A DNA stretch of 64,000 nucleotides, taken from positions 22,274 through 86,273 of the forward strand of contig JBIQHF010000014.1 of assembly GCA_044508675.1 (NCBI GenBank), written 5' to 3'. The notes under the pieces were generated by a model that saw only the letters and a program-made list of their open reading frames with translations, made no database searches and was not told the DNA's origin. This DNA comes from Raineyella sp044508675. GTDB lineage: Bacteria > Actinomycetota > Actinomycetes > Propionibacteriales > Propionibacteriaceae. This document shows, piece by piece, positions 17,854 through 25,796 of this stretch; position 1 is the stretch's first letter, and each line of letters opens with the position of its first letter. The position numbers were made by a program, and so were the translations under genes.

Positions 17854-18933
17854 ATGACAACGCAACTGACCTCGACCGACGAGATCGTTTCCCGGATCGA
17901 TGGATCCGTCGACACGGCCCAGGTGACTCTCCGCTTCACCGATGGCGAGAGCCGCCAGTTCTCCGCGGCGGCCGGGCAGGCGGTCCTGGATGCCGCACGG
18001 GCGGCGGGGCACACCCTCGTCAGCCAGTGCGAGGTGGGCACGTGCGGTACGTGCGTGGCCACCCTCCGGTCGGGACAGGCCGACATGCCCTCGGATCGCC
18101 CGATGGTGCTGTCCCAGGACGAGGTCGCCCTGGGGGAGCGCCTGCTGTGCCAGGCCCGCGCTTGCAGCAGTGAGGTCGAGCTGGACGTGGACTACCCGTC
18201 CACCCTGCTCGACGCCAACCCGGCCGTGGCCTTCCGCGGCAAGATCTCCGCCATCACCTGGCTCGCCGAGTCCGTGGTGGAGCTGGAGCTGAAGCTGCCC
18301 AAGGTGCTGCGCCTCGGGTTCACCGCCGGCCAGTACTGCCGCATCCAGGTGCCCGGCACCGACCAGTGGCGCTCCTACTCGATGGCCTCGGGCGAGAACG
18401 AGAAGGGCAAGCTGGCCTTCCTGATCCGCATCCTGCCCGAGGGTGCGATGTCGGACTACCTGCGCACCCAGGCCAGCGTCGGCGACGTCCTGGAGCTGGA
18501 GGGCCCCAAGGGCGGCTTCGTCCTCACCCCCGAGTACCGCCCGCACATCCTGATGGCCGGCGGCACCGGCCTGGCGCCGATGCTGTCGATGCTGTCCCGA
18601 CTGCGCTACGTACGCCCCGAGGCGCCGCCGCTGCTGCTGCTCTTCGGCTGCACCAACGCCGAGCAGCTGTTCCATGTGGAGGAGCTCGCCGCCCGGATGC
18701 AGTTCATGCCGATGCTGACCGTCCGCACCGTGCTGCAGGACAACAGCGGCGCCCCCGAGGTGCCGCAGGGCAACCCGGTCACCGCCCTGCGGCCGGAGGA
18801 CATCCACCCCGACTCGGTGGCCTACCTGTGCGGACCGCCCGGGATGCTCCACGCCGCCGAGGAGAAGCTCCTGTCGCTGGGCCTGGACCGCAGTGACATC
18901 CGGATGGAGCAGTTCCTGGACAGCGCGAACTGA
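17854..18933 (+). CDS. oxygenase reductase: 2Fe-2S ferredoxin + FAD/NAD domains
   Basis: A 359-residue electron-transfer protein for the Rieske oxygenase. The plant-type ferredoxin is N-terminal, with Cys59, Cys64, Cys67 and Cys99 (CEVGTCGTC...LLCQA). The FAD site is QWRSYSMAS near residue 172, and the NAD half has HILMAGGTGLAPMLSML and YLCGPPGM, ending in MEQFLDS. This fused order matches BenC/AntC-type reductases rather than the separate CarAc/CarAd proteins of carbazole systems. So the oxygenase is a two-component one. The ribosome site is AAAGGAG. Confidence 0.92.
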   Translation: MTTQLTSTDEIVSRIDGSVDTAQVTLRFTDGESRQFSAAAGQAVLDAARAAGHTLVSQCEVGTCGTCVATLRSGQADMPSDRPMVLSQDEVALGERLLCQARACSSEVELDVDYPSTLLDANPAVAFRGKISAITWLAESVVELELKLPKVLRLGFTAGQYCRIQVPGTDQWRSYSMASGENEKGKLAFLIRILPEGAMSDYLRTQASVGDVLELEGPKGGFVLTPEYRPHILMAGGTGLAPMLSMLSRLRYVRPEAPPLLLLFGCTNAEQLFHVEELAARMQFMPMLTVRTVLQDNSGAPEVPQGNPVTALRPEDIHPDSVAYLCGPPGMLHAAEEKLLSLGLDRSDIRMEQFLDSAN

Positions 18934-18949
18934 CGGGCTGACGACAACG

Positions 18950-20281
18950 ATGAAGGTCACCACCCAGCCCCTGCCCCTGGACGACGAGCGGCAGGCGATG
19001 TTCGACGCGCTCGTGGACCACCTGGACCCGGAACGGATGCGCGACCTGCTGGTCGACATCGTCAACATCCCCAGCCCCACCGGAGCCGAGCGCGAGGTGG
19101 TCGAGCACATGACCGGCCACCTGCGTGACCGGGTCGGGCTCGACACCACCTACCAGCCGATCTCCGAGCTGACCGGCAACGTGCACGCCACCATCCCCGG
19201 CAGCGGGGGCGGCGCGAACCTGCTGCTCTACTGCCCGATCGACACCCACATCGACCACACCACCGACGTGCCGCTGGTCGGTCCCACGCTCCGGGAGGAC
19301 ATGGTCCCCCGGGCCCGGGTCGACGGGGACCTGGTCTTCGGACTCGGCGCCAACAACCCCAAGTGCATGGTCGCCGGACTCACCGAGGTCGCGCACGCGG
19401 TCAAGGACGCCGGACTCGGCTTCGTCGGCGACCTGACCCTCGGCTTCGCCGGCGGCGGCATGCCCTGGACCGCCAGCACTCGGGACCACGTCGGGATGAG
19501 CACCGGCATCTACCACCTGCTGGTCCGCGGCCTGTACCCCGACTACTGCCTGCTGCTGAAGCCGAAGTGGGGCGTCTTCGCCGAGGAGCCGGGGATGGCC
19601 TGGATCCGCGTCACCGTTCGCGGCACCTTCGGCTACGCCGGCTTCACCCGCGGGATGCCGGGCGTACGGTCCTCGATCGTGCCGGCCGCCACGGTGATCC
19701 AGGAGCTGGAGGCGTGGCTGCCGGAGTACACCCGCCGCAACACCAGCGGCTCGGTGCTGCCGGAGGCGTGGATCTCCGCCGTACGCTCCGGGGACCCGGA
19801 CAAGCCGGGCTTCCCGTCGGCGACGACCGAGCTGTTCCTCGACCTGCGGCTCCACCCGGCGACCACCCCGGGCAACGTACGCCACCAGTTCGCCGAGTTC
19901 ATGGACGGGCTGCGCACCCGCCATCCCGACATTGAGGTCGAGTGGGACATGTACGGCACACTGCCCGGCGGCGCCACGGCGTACGACAACTGGATCGTGC
20001 AGTCCGCCCAGCGCGGTTGGGAGGTCGAGGCCGGGGAACCGTACCTCGACATGCCCTACCAGGCTGGCCAGACCGACGGCGCCATGCTGCGGGCGCTCGG
20101 CGTGCCGACCGCCCGCGTGGGCTACCCCTGGCCGCCCGCCACGATGCCCGACCACCTCAAGGAGGGCCTCGGTGGCATGGGCGTCGCCTCCATCGACGAC
20201 GTGATGATGGGCGTACGCACCATCGCCTACTCCGTCGTCGACACCCTCACCCGTACCCGACAGGAATTGGGCCTGGCATGA
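18950..20281 (+). CDS. M20-peptidase-fold protein lacking most metal ligands
   Basis: A 443-residue protein with the M20 (ArgE/DapE/ACY1) fold: IVNIPSPTGAE near residue 37, DTHIDH at 99-103, and the C-terminal MPDHLKEGLGG. His100 and Asp102 match the HxD metal motif. But the bridging aspartate of GxGAxDxKG is Asn136 (GLGANNPK), the catalytic Glu-Glu pair is Gly-Gly (FAGGGM near 166), and the next acidic ligand is Lys (LLLKPKWG). A standard zinc peptidase reaction is therefore unlikely. It starts 17 bases after the reductase and overlaps the racemase-fold gene by ATGA. Function unknown. Confidence 0.8.
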   Translation: MKVTTQPLPLDDERQAMFDALVDHLDPERMRDLLVDIVNIPSPTGAEREVVEHMTGHLRDRVGLDTTYQPISELTGNVHATIPGSGGGANLLLYCPIDTHIDHTTDVPLVGPTLREDMVPRARVDGDLVFGLGANNPKCMVAGLTEVAHAVKDAGLGFVGDLTLGFAGGGMPWTASTRDHVGMSTGIYHLLVRGLYPDYCLLLKPKWGVFAEEPGMAWIRVTVRGTFGYAGFTRGMPGVRSSIVPAATVIQELEAWLPEYTRRNTSGSVLPEAWISAVRSGDPDKPGFPSATTELFLDLRLHPATTPGNVRHQFAEFMDGLRTRHPDIEVEWDMYGTLPGGATAYDNWIVQSAQRGWEVEAGEPYLDMPYQAGQTDGAMLRALGVPTARVGYPWPPATMPDHLKEGLGGMGVASIDDVMMGVRTIAYSVVDTLTRTRQELGLA

Positions 20282-21030
20282 AGATCCTGAACATCGTCCC
20301 CGTCCCCGTACCGCCGCAGGCGCTCGCCGCCCTGGCCGACCAGCTGCCGGCCGCCACGATCCACCCCGACTTCGAGAACGTCTTCGTCAGCGCGAAGGCC
20401 GGCGGCGCAGTGATCGACAGCGCGTACGAGCAGACCCTGTGCGACGCGTTCGTGCTGGACGCCGGCTGCCGGGCCGAGGAGCAGGGCTACGACGGCGTCT
20501 GCGTGAACTCGATGAGCGACTCGGCCATCGCCGCGCTGCGCTCCCGGCTGACCATCCCGGTTGTCGCGCCCAGCCAGTCGTCGATGCTGCTGGCCTGCCT
20601 GCTCGGCAAGAAGTTCTCCATCATCACCATGTGGCCGCAGTGGCACGCCATGTACCACAAGGTCGCCCAGGAGCAGGGTCTCGCCGACCGCCTGGCCTCG
20701 GTCCGCGACATCGGCGTCCGCCCCGACACCAGCGAATTGCTGGCCGGCAAGGAGGACTTCGTCTTCCCCGAGCTGGAGCGCCAGGCCCGGGCCGCGATCG
20801 ACGAGGACGGTGCCGACGTGATCATCCTCGGCTCCACCACGATGCACGGCAGCTACGAGTTCCTGCGCGAGCGCCTCGAGGTGCCGGTCCTGAACCCCGG
20901 CGTCGTCGCCTACAAGATGTGCGAGAGCCTCGTGATGATGGGCCTGGGCCACAGCAAGCGCGCCTTCCCGTCCCCCGAGCGGTCCCAGGACGACCTGTTC
21001 GACCACGTACCCGCCCTCTTCGCCCTCTGA
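20278..21030 (+). CDS. Asp/Glu/hydantoin racemase-fold protein with Ser replacing both Cys
   Basis: A 250-residue member of the Asp/Glu-racemase superfamily, which includes hydantoin racemase, maleate isomerase and arylmalonate decarboxylase. The first catalytic cysteine of the CxxD loop is Ser78 (VNSMSDSAI), and the second (LGCAGM in racemases) is Ser186 (IILGSTTMHG). Two-base racemisation and cysteine-thioether maleate isomerisation are thus improbable. The fold and its glycine loops are otherwise intact. It is translationally coupled to the M20-like gene and closely followed by an SDR. It may bind an imide or dicarboxylate intermediate. Confidence 0.82.
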   Translation: MKILNIVPVPVPPQALAALADQLPAATIHPDFENVFVSAKAGGAVIDSAYEQTLCDAFVLDAGCRAEEQGYDGVCVNSMSDSAIAALRSRLTIPVVAPSQSSMLLACLLGKKFSIITMWPQWHAMYHKVAQEQGLADRLASVRDIGVRPDTSELLAGKEDFVFPELERQARAAIDEDGADVIILGSTTMHGSYEFLRERLEVPVLNPGVVAYKMCESLVMMGLGHSKRAFPSPERSQDDLFDHVPALFAL

Positions 21031-21045
21031 CCACCGGGAGCCACC

Positions 21046-21819
21046 ATGTCTGTTGCCCATCTCTTCGACGTCTCCGGCAAGATCGCGCTGGTCACCGGCT
21101 CCTCGGTCGGCATCGGCCGGATGCTGGCCGACGGGCTGGCCGCGGCCGGCGCCCGGGTCTACCTGGTCGGCCGCAACGAGGCCGACCTGGCCCTCGCGGT
21201 CGACCAGATCCGGGCCACCGGCGGCGACGCCCACGGCATCGCGGCCGACCTCAGCGACCAGGCGGAGGTGCAGCGCCTGGCCGCGGAGTTCGCCGCCCGC
21301 GAGGACCGGCTGCACGTCCTGGTCAACAACGCCGGCGCGATGGCAGAGAACACCATGGAGGACTTCACCGTCGAGGAATGGGACCTAGTGGTGAACATGT
21401 GCCTGCGGGCGCCGTTCTTCCTGGCCCAGGCACTGCTGCCCCAGCTGCGGGCCGCCGCGAGTCCCGACGACCCGGCGCGCGTGGTCAACATCGGCTCCGC
21501 CGACGGGATCCGGGCGCCGTTCCTGTCCACCTTCCCCTACCCTGCGGCCAAGGCGGGGATCCACCAGCTGACCAAGCAGATGGCCAAGGTGCTCGGCCCC
21601 GAGGGGATCGCGGTCAACGCGATCGCTCCCGGCGCCTTCCCGAGCCGGCGCGCCGCGCCGGTGCTCGAGACGCACCTGGATGACTTCATCGCCGCGACCC
21701 CGCTTCGCCGGATCGGCCGGCCCGACGACATGGCCGGCACGATCGTCTACCTGTCCAGCCGGGCCGGCTCGTACCTCAACGGTGCGGTGCTGTCCCTCGA
21801 CGGTGGCCTGGTGGTCTGA
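21046..21819 (+). CDS. short-chain dehydrogenase/reductase
   Basis: A 257-residue classical SDR. The NAD(P) loop is TGSSVGIG near residue 18, NNAG near 94, the catalytic Ser in NIGSADG, and YPAAK as the Tyr-x-x-x-Lys pair, ending with YLNGAVLSLDGGLVV. An arginine in VGRNE after strand 2 favours NADP(H). It starts 15 bases after the racemase-fold gene. In this setting it might oxidise a dihydrodiol from the Rieske oxygenase or reduce a keto intermediate. Confidence 0.88.
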   Translation: MSVAHLFDVSGKIALVTGSSVGIGRMLADGLAAAGARVYLVGRNEADLALAVDQIRATGGDAHGIAADLSDQAEVQRLAAEFAAREDRLHVLVNNAGAMAENTMEDFTVEEWDLVVNMCLRAPFFLAQALLPQLRAAASPDDPARVVNIGSADGIRAPFLSTFPYPAAKAGIHQLTKQMAKVLGPEGIAVNAIAPGAFPSRRAAPVLETHLDDFIAATPLRRIGRPDDMAGTIVYLSSRAGSYLNGAVLSLDGGLVV

Positions 21820-21821
21820 CC

Positions 21822-22733
21822 ATGCTGCCCGGAGTCCCGCCGATGGCCGACGAGGCGGCCCAGCTGCCGCAGCGGCCCGACCTGCCCGGCCCGACCCTGG
21901 TGGACACCGGTGAGCACCGCTTCCAGCGGCCCAACGGGGAGAGCTACCTGGCCCGGTCGCTCGGCGGGCTGCCGGACGTGCTGGTGCTGCGCAACCTGCG
22001 CCGGGACCACCTGTACGCGCTGCTGGCCGGGGAGCCCGGTGTGGGGAAGACCGCCTTGGCCGAGGCGGCCTTTCCCGACCTGGTCACGGTCCAGTGCTCC
22101 GGCGACATGACCGTGCCCCACCTGGTCGGCACCCACCTGCCTACCGATGACGGCGGCTGGCGCTGGCACGACGGGCCGCTGGTGGAGGCCCTGCGCGGCG
22201 GCAAGGTGCTGTACCTCGACGAGGTCAACGTGATGCCGCCGGAGGTCACCACCATCCTGCATGCCGCGATGGACGGCCGCGGCACCCTGCGGATCGACGA
22301 TCTGCCCGGCGAGCCGGTGGTCACCAGTGCCGAGGGCTTCTACGTCATCGGTGCGTACAACCCCGGCCGGGTGCGCGCCAAGCACCCGCCGGAGGCGCTG
22401 CTGTCGCGCTTCGCCGTGCGGATCGAGACGCACTCCGACTACGACGCCGCCCGCTCGCTGGGGGTGCTGGAGGAGTTCGTCACCATCGCCGAGAACCTCT
22501 CGGTGCGCGACGCCAGCGACCGAGCGAACGGTGGACTGGGGGTCTGGGCCCCGCAGATGCGCGAGCTGCTGATCGCCCAACGCCTGGTCGACTCCGGTCT
22601 CGGGGCCGAGTTCGCCGCCCGTGCCCTGGTCGGGCAGTGCACCGTGCCGGAGGACCTGGCCGAGGTGTGCGAGGTCGCCGACAACGTGCTCGGCCTTCGG
22701 ATCGCCCCCCTGCAGCTGGGCCGGCAGGCCTGA
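21822..22733 (+). CDS. MoxR-type AAA+ ATPase (NorQ/CoxD/CbbQ-like)
   Basis: A 303-residue AAA+ ATPase with Walker A GEPGVGKT at residues 70-77, Walker B VLYLDEVN (Asp133-Glu134), and the sensor block FYVIGAYNPG. NorQ, CoxD and CbbQ work with a VWA-domain partner to insert metal cofactors or reactivate enzymes. The likely partner is the VWA protein on the other strand at 25797-27422. It begins two bases after the SDR stop, firmly within the oxygenase operon, suggesting a role in assembling or rescuing one of the iron enzymes here. Confidence 0.85.
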   Translation: MLPGVPPMADEAAQLPQRPDLPGPTLVDTGEHRFQRPNGESYLARSLGGLPDVLVLRNLRRDHLYALLAGEPGVGKTALAEAAFPDLVTVQCSGDMTVPHLVGTHLPTDDGGWRWHDGPLVEALRGGKVLYLDEVNVMPPEVTTILHAAMDGRGTLRIDDLPGEPVVTSAEGFYVIGAYNPGRVRAKHPPEALLSRFAVRIETHSDYDAARSLGVLEEFVTIAENLSVRDASDRANGGLGVWAPQMRELLIAQRLVDSGLGAEFAARALVGQCTVPEDLAEVCEVADNVLGLRIAPLQLGRQA

Positions 22734-22752
22734 CCGCACCCGACCACCATTT

Positions 22753-22782
22753 GCCCGTACGACCACCACCCGCCCGTACGAC
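22753..22782. repeat. GCCCGTACGAC direct repeat, 19 bases apart
   Basis: GCCCGTACGAC occurs at 22753 and 22772 between the AAA+ ATPase and the extradiol dioxygenase. It may be a regulator site for an internal promoter, or chance in GTACG-rich DNA. Confidence 0.35.
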
Positions 22783-22832
22783 GCCACACCACACAGGGGA
22801 CCTGGTCCCCGAGGTCAAGGAGGACCGCAGCC

Positions 22833-23879
22833 ATGGACACCATCGAATCCGCAGCAAGCCCGACCTTCGAGTTCCCGCCGTTGACCCGACTCGGGTACGT
22901 GGGGGTCTCCTCGGATCGCCTCGGCGACTGGGCCTCCTTCGCATGCGACTTCGCCGGGATGCAGCAGGTCGACTCCTCCAGCAGGTCCGTCGCGTTCCGG
23001 ATGGATGACCAGCGCCAGCGCCTGATGGTCCGCGACGACGGCGGCCACGGCTTCTTCGGCTGGGAGACCGACGGGTCGGAGGGCCTGGACGAGGTCGCGC
23101 GCCGGTTGGACGCCGCCGCCGTGGCGTACGAGCCGCTCACCGCCGCCGAGGCGGCCGAGCGATCGGTCGCGGCCGGGATCCGCTTCACCGACCCCGAGGG
23201 CAACCGGGTCGAGGTCTTCCACGGCCCCGAGGCGGCCACCGACCTGTTCGTGCCCGGCCGGAACATCTCCGGCTTCCGCGCCGGCACCCTCGGCATGGGC
23301 CACGCGGTGCTGCTGTCGCCGAACCCGGAGCCGACCATCCGCTTCTACCGGGACGTGCTCGGCTTCCGCCTGTCCGACTTCACCCACGCGCCGTTCTCGG
23401 CGCACTTCTTCCACCTCAACCCGCGCCACCACAGCCTGGCCGTCGTGCAGTCGACCACCTCCGGCGTGCACCACCTGATGGTGGAGCTGCAGAACCTGGA
23501 CGACGTCGGACAGGGCTACGACATCATCCAGCAGCGACCCGACGGCGTCGGTGTCACGCTGGGCCGCCACTCGAACGACCACGTGACCTCGTTCTACGCC
23601 AGGACGCCCTCGGGCTTCATGCTCGAGTACGGCTGGGGCGGGCTGACCCTGGACCCGAGGACCTGGCAGCCGTTCGAGCTGCAGGAGGGGCCCAGCCTGT
23701 GGGGCCACGACCGCTCCTGGCTGCCGCCGGAGGGGCGCCAACAGGCGCTGGCGCTGCGGATGCAGGCCGCCGCCGACGGGCTGCGCTCCCCGGTCCACGT
23801 CCACGGCGACAACTACGACCTGAGCGACGCCGCTGACCGCTGGGACGCCCTGCGCAGCCCGGTGCCGAGCCCGCGCTGA
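22833..23879 (+). CDS. type I extradiol ring-cleavage dioxygenase
   Basis: A 348-residue two-domain VOC dioxygenase of the BphC class, which opens catechol-type rings next to the diol. The iron ligands are His157 (GMGHAVLL), His214 (GVHHLMVE) and Glu265 (FMLEYGWGG). The second-shell residues His200, His246/His250 and Tyr255 are also in place, so the enzyme should be active. The N-terminal domain (residues 18-130) is the usual non-catalytic copy. It probably cleaves the ring hydroxylated by the Rieske system. The ribosome site is CAAGGAGGACC. Confidence 0.88.
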   Translation: MDTIESAASPTFEFPPLTRLGYVGVSSDRLGDWASFACDFAGMQQVDSSSRSVAFRMDDQRQRLMVRDDGGHGFFGWETDGSEGLDEVARRLDAAAVAYEPLTAAEAAERSVAAGIRFTDPEGNRVEVFHGPEAATDLFVPGRNISGFRAGTLGMGHAVLLSPNPEPTIRFYRDVLGFRLSDFTHAPFSAHFFHLNPRHHSLAVVQSTTSGVHHLMVELQNLDDVGQGYDIIQQRPDGVGVTLGRHSNDHVTSFYARTPSGFMLEYGWGGLTLDPRTWQPFELQEGPSLWGHDRSWLPPEGRQQALALRMQAAADGLRSPVHVHGDNYDLSDAADRWDALRSPVPSPR

Positions 23880-23938
23880 TCCGCAGGGCACCCACGACCA
23901 TGACCACCAATCACATGACCACCGGTGAAGGGAACGCG

Positions 23939-24373
23939 ATGACCGAGATGCTGACGGCCGAGGAGATCCAGGGCCACTGGGAGCTGCTGGACTGGGTCCA
24001 GGAGTACGACGACGGTCGGCGCGTCCGCCCGTTCGGCGACCGGGTGACCGGGGTCATCTCTTACCTCGACGGCCGGATGTCGGCGGTGATCACCCCGGCC
24101 GAGCGTCCCCGGTTCACCACCGGCGGCCAGTGGGACGCCGATGCCTCCGAGCAGGCCGCTGCCTACCGGACCTGCCTGGCCTATGCCGGGGCCTACGACT
24201 ACGCCGACGGCGTCATGGTCCACCACGTCGACATCAGCCTGTTCCCGAACTGGGTGGGCATGGACCAGCGCCGCATCGTCGAGTGGGACGGCCAGACCCT
24301 GCGCCTGACCGCCCGCCTCGAGGCCGACACCCCGCAGGCGCGCACGGCCGTCCTGGCCTGGCGGCGCAAGTAA
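23939..24373 (+). CDS. lipocalin-like domain protein
   Basis: A 144-residue protein of the lipocalin-like_5 type: IQGHWELLDWVQEYDDG, then GVISYLDGRMSAVI and VVHHVDISLFPNWVG, the pattern seen in small beta-barrel proteins of catabolic clusters. It has no signal peptide. Related proteins sit beside oxygenases and may be cyclases, isomerases or carriers of a hydrophobic intermediate; none is well understood. ATG at 23939 is preferred because GAAGGGAA precedes it, over two upstream in-frame ATGs. Confidence 0.7.
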   Translation: MTEMLTAEEIQGHWELLDWVQEYDDGRRVRPFGDRVTGVISYLDGRMSAVITPAERPRFTTGGQWDADASEQAAAYRTCLAYAGAYDYADGVMVHHVDISLFPNWVGMDQRRIVEWDGQTLRLTARLEADTPQARTAVLAWRRK

Positions 24374-24394
24374 CCACCCGAAAGGAACCCTGAG

Positions 24395-25762
24395 ATGACC
24401 AGCAGCACCAGTGCCGGCCCCACCACCACGAACCGCTCCCTCCAGGACTGGCTCGCCCTGCCCGTCCAGGAGCGTCACGAACTCGCCCGGGACGCCGTCC
24501 GCAGCGCCGAGCAGTCGAAGCAGGAGCTGAACACCTACATCTCGATCCTGCCTGCGGACGAGCTCGAGCTGGCCGACTCCGGCGAGCTCGCCGGCGTGCC
24601 GTACGCGGTGAAGGACAACGTCGACGTCCGCGGCCTGCCCACCACAGGCGGGACCCCCAGCCTGGAGGGCTCCTACCCGAGGATCGACAACAGTGCGGTC
24701 CGGGCGCTGCGCGACGCCGGCGCGGTCGCGATCGGCAAGACCAACCTGCACGAGCTGGCCTTCGGCCTGACCAGCAACAACGGCCACTACGGCCCGGCCG
24801 GGAACCCCCACGACCCGACCCGCACCTCCGGCGGCTCCAGCGGCGGCTCGGCGGCGACGGTCGCGTACGGCTCGGTGCCCTTCTCGCTCGGGACCGACAC
24901 CGGCGCCTCGGTCACCGTGCCCGCCGCGTACTGCGGCGTGGTCGGCTACCGGCCCACCACCGGCCGGTACCCGGGCGACAGCATGCTGCACCTGACCTGG
25001 ACCCGCGACGCGATCGGCGTGCACGCCAACACGGTCGCCGACATCGTGACGGTCGACCGGGTGATCACCCGTACGTCGGTGGTCTCCCCGGCCCCGGAGG
25101 CCCGTGAGCTGCGGATCGGTGTGCCGGCAGCGTTCTTCGAGGACACCGACCCGCAGATCGCGGCGGCCGCCCAGGAGGCGCTGGACGCGCTGGCCCGGGC
25201 CGGGGTCCAGCTGGTCTCGGCCGAGGTGCCGCGGGCGATGGAGCTGGCATCGGCCGGCTTCTCCATGGTGTTCTACGAGTCGCCGATCGGCTTCGCCACC
25301 TACCTGGCCCAGCTCGATCCCGAGTACGCCCGGCTCACCGTCGCCGACATCGCGGCCACGGCCGGCTCCCCGGACGTGAAGAAGATGCTCGATATGATGG
25401 TGAACGCGCCGATCCCGTCCGAGGCGTACGAGACCGATGCCGGGCTGCGCAATGAGCTGCGTCGCAACTACCAGCAGGCCTTCGCCACCAGCGGGGTGGA
25501 TGCCTTGATCTTCCCGACCGCGCCGAACCTGCCTCCGGTGTTCGGCAACGACGAGAAGATCGAGCTGAACGGGACCGTCCGCGACATGTTCCCCACGGCC
25601 ACCCGCAACGTCGCTCCCGGCGGCCTGGCCGGTGCGCCGCAGCTGTCGGTCCCGCTGTCGCGTCCGGAGGGTGCGCTGCCGATCGGCCTCACCCTCGAGG
25701 GCGGTATCGGCACCGATGACCGGCTGCTTGCCGTGGGCCAGGTGCTCAGCGCCCTGCTCTGA
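24395..25762 (+). CDS. amidase-signature-family hydrolase
   Basis: A 455-residue amidase of the amidase signature family. The Ser-cisSer-Lys triad is visible: Lys in PYAVKDNVDVRG, the cis-Ser in TSGGSSGGSAAT, and the nucleophilic Ser in GTDTGASVTVPAAYCG. The usual TGGS is TGAS here, a tolerated change. The overall sequence resembles mandelamide and indoleacetamide hydrolases. It would release ammonia or an amine from an amide, fitting a nitrogen-containing substrate. It follows the lipocalin-like gene by 21 bases and closes the forward operon. Confidence 0.88.
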   Translation: MTSSTSAGPTTTNRSLQDWLALPVQERHELARDAVRSAEQSKQELNTYISILPADELELADSGELAGVPYAVKDNVDVRGLPTTGGTPSLEGSYPRIDNSAVRALRDAGAVAIGKTNLHELAFGLTSNNGHYGPAGNPHDPTRTSGGSSGGSAATVAYGSVPFSLGTDTGASVTVPAAYCGVVGYRPTTGRYPGDSMLHLTWTRDAIGVHANTVADIVTVDRVITRTSVVSPAPEARELRIGVPAAFFEDTDPQIAAAAQEALDALARAGVQLVSAEVPRAMELASAGFSMVFYESPIGFATYLAQLDPEYARLTVADIAATAGSPDVKKMLDMMVNAPIPSEAYETDAGLRNELRRNYQQAFATSGVDALIFPTAPNLPPVFGNDEKIELNGTVRDMFPTATRNVAPGGLAGAPQLSVPLSRPEGALPIGLTLEGGIGTDDRLLAVGQVLSALL

Positions 25763-25796
25763 TCCGGACTTCCGGAGCGACCGTCCGCCCGCCCGG

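Noticed and set aside
18950..20281. Pseudogene status for the M20-fold gene
   Set aside because: The frame is intact over 443 residues, start and stop are coupled to neighbours, and the changed positions are confined to the metal site.
20278..21030. Maleate isomerase or hydantoin racemase function
   Set aside because: Both enzymes need two cysteines that are serine here.
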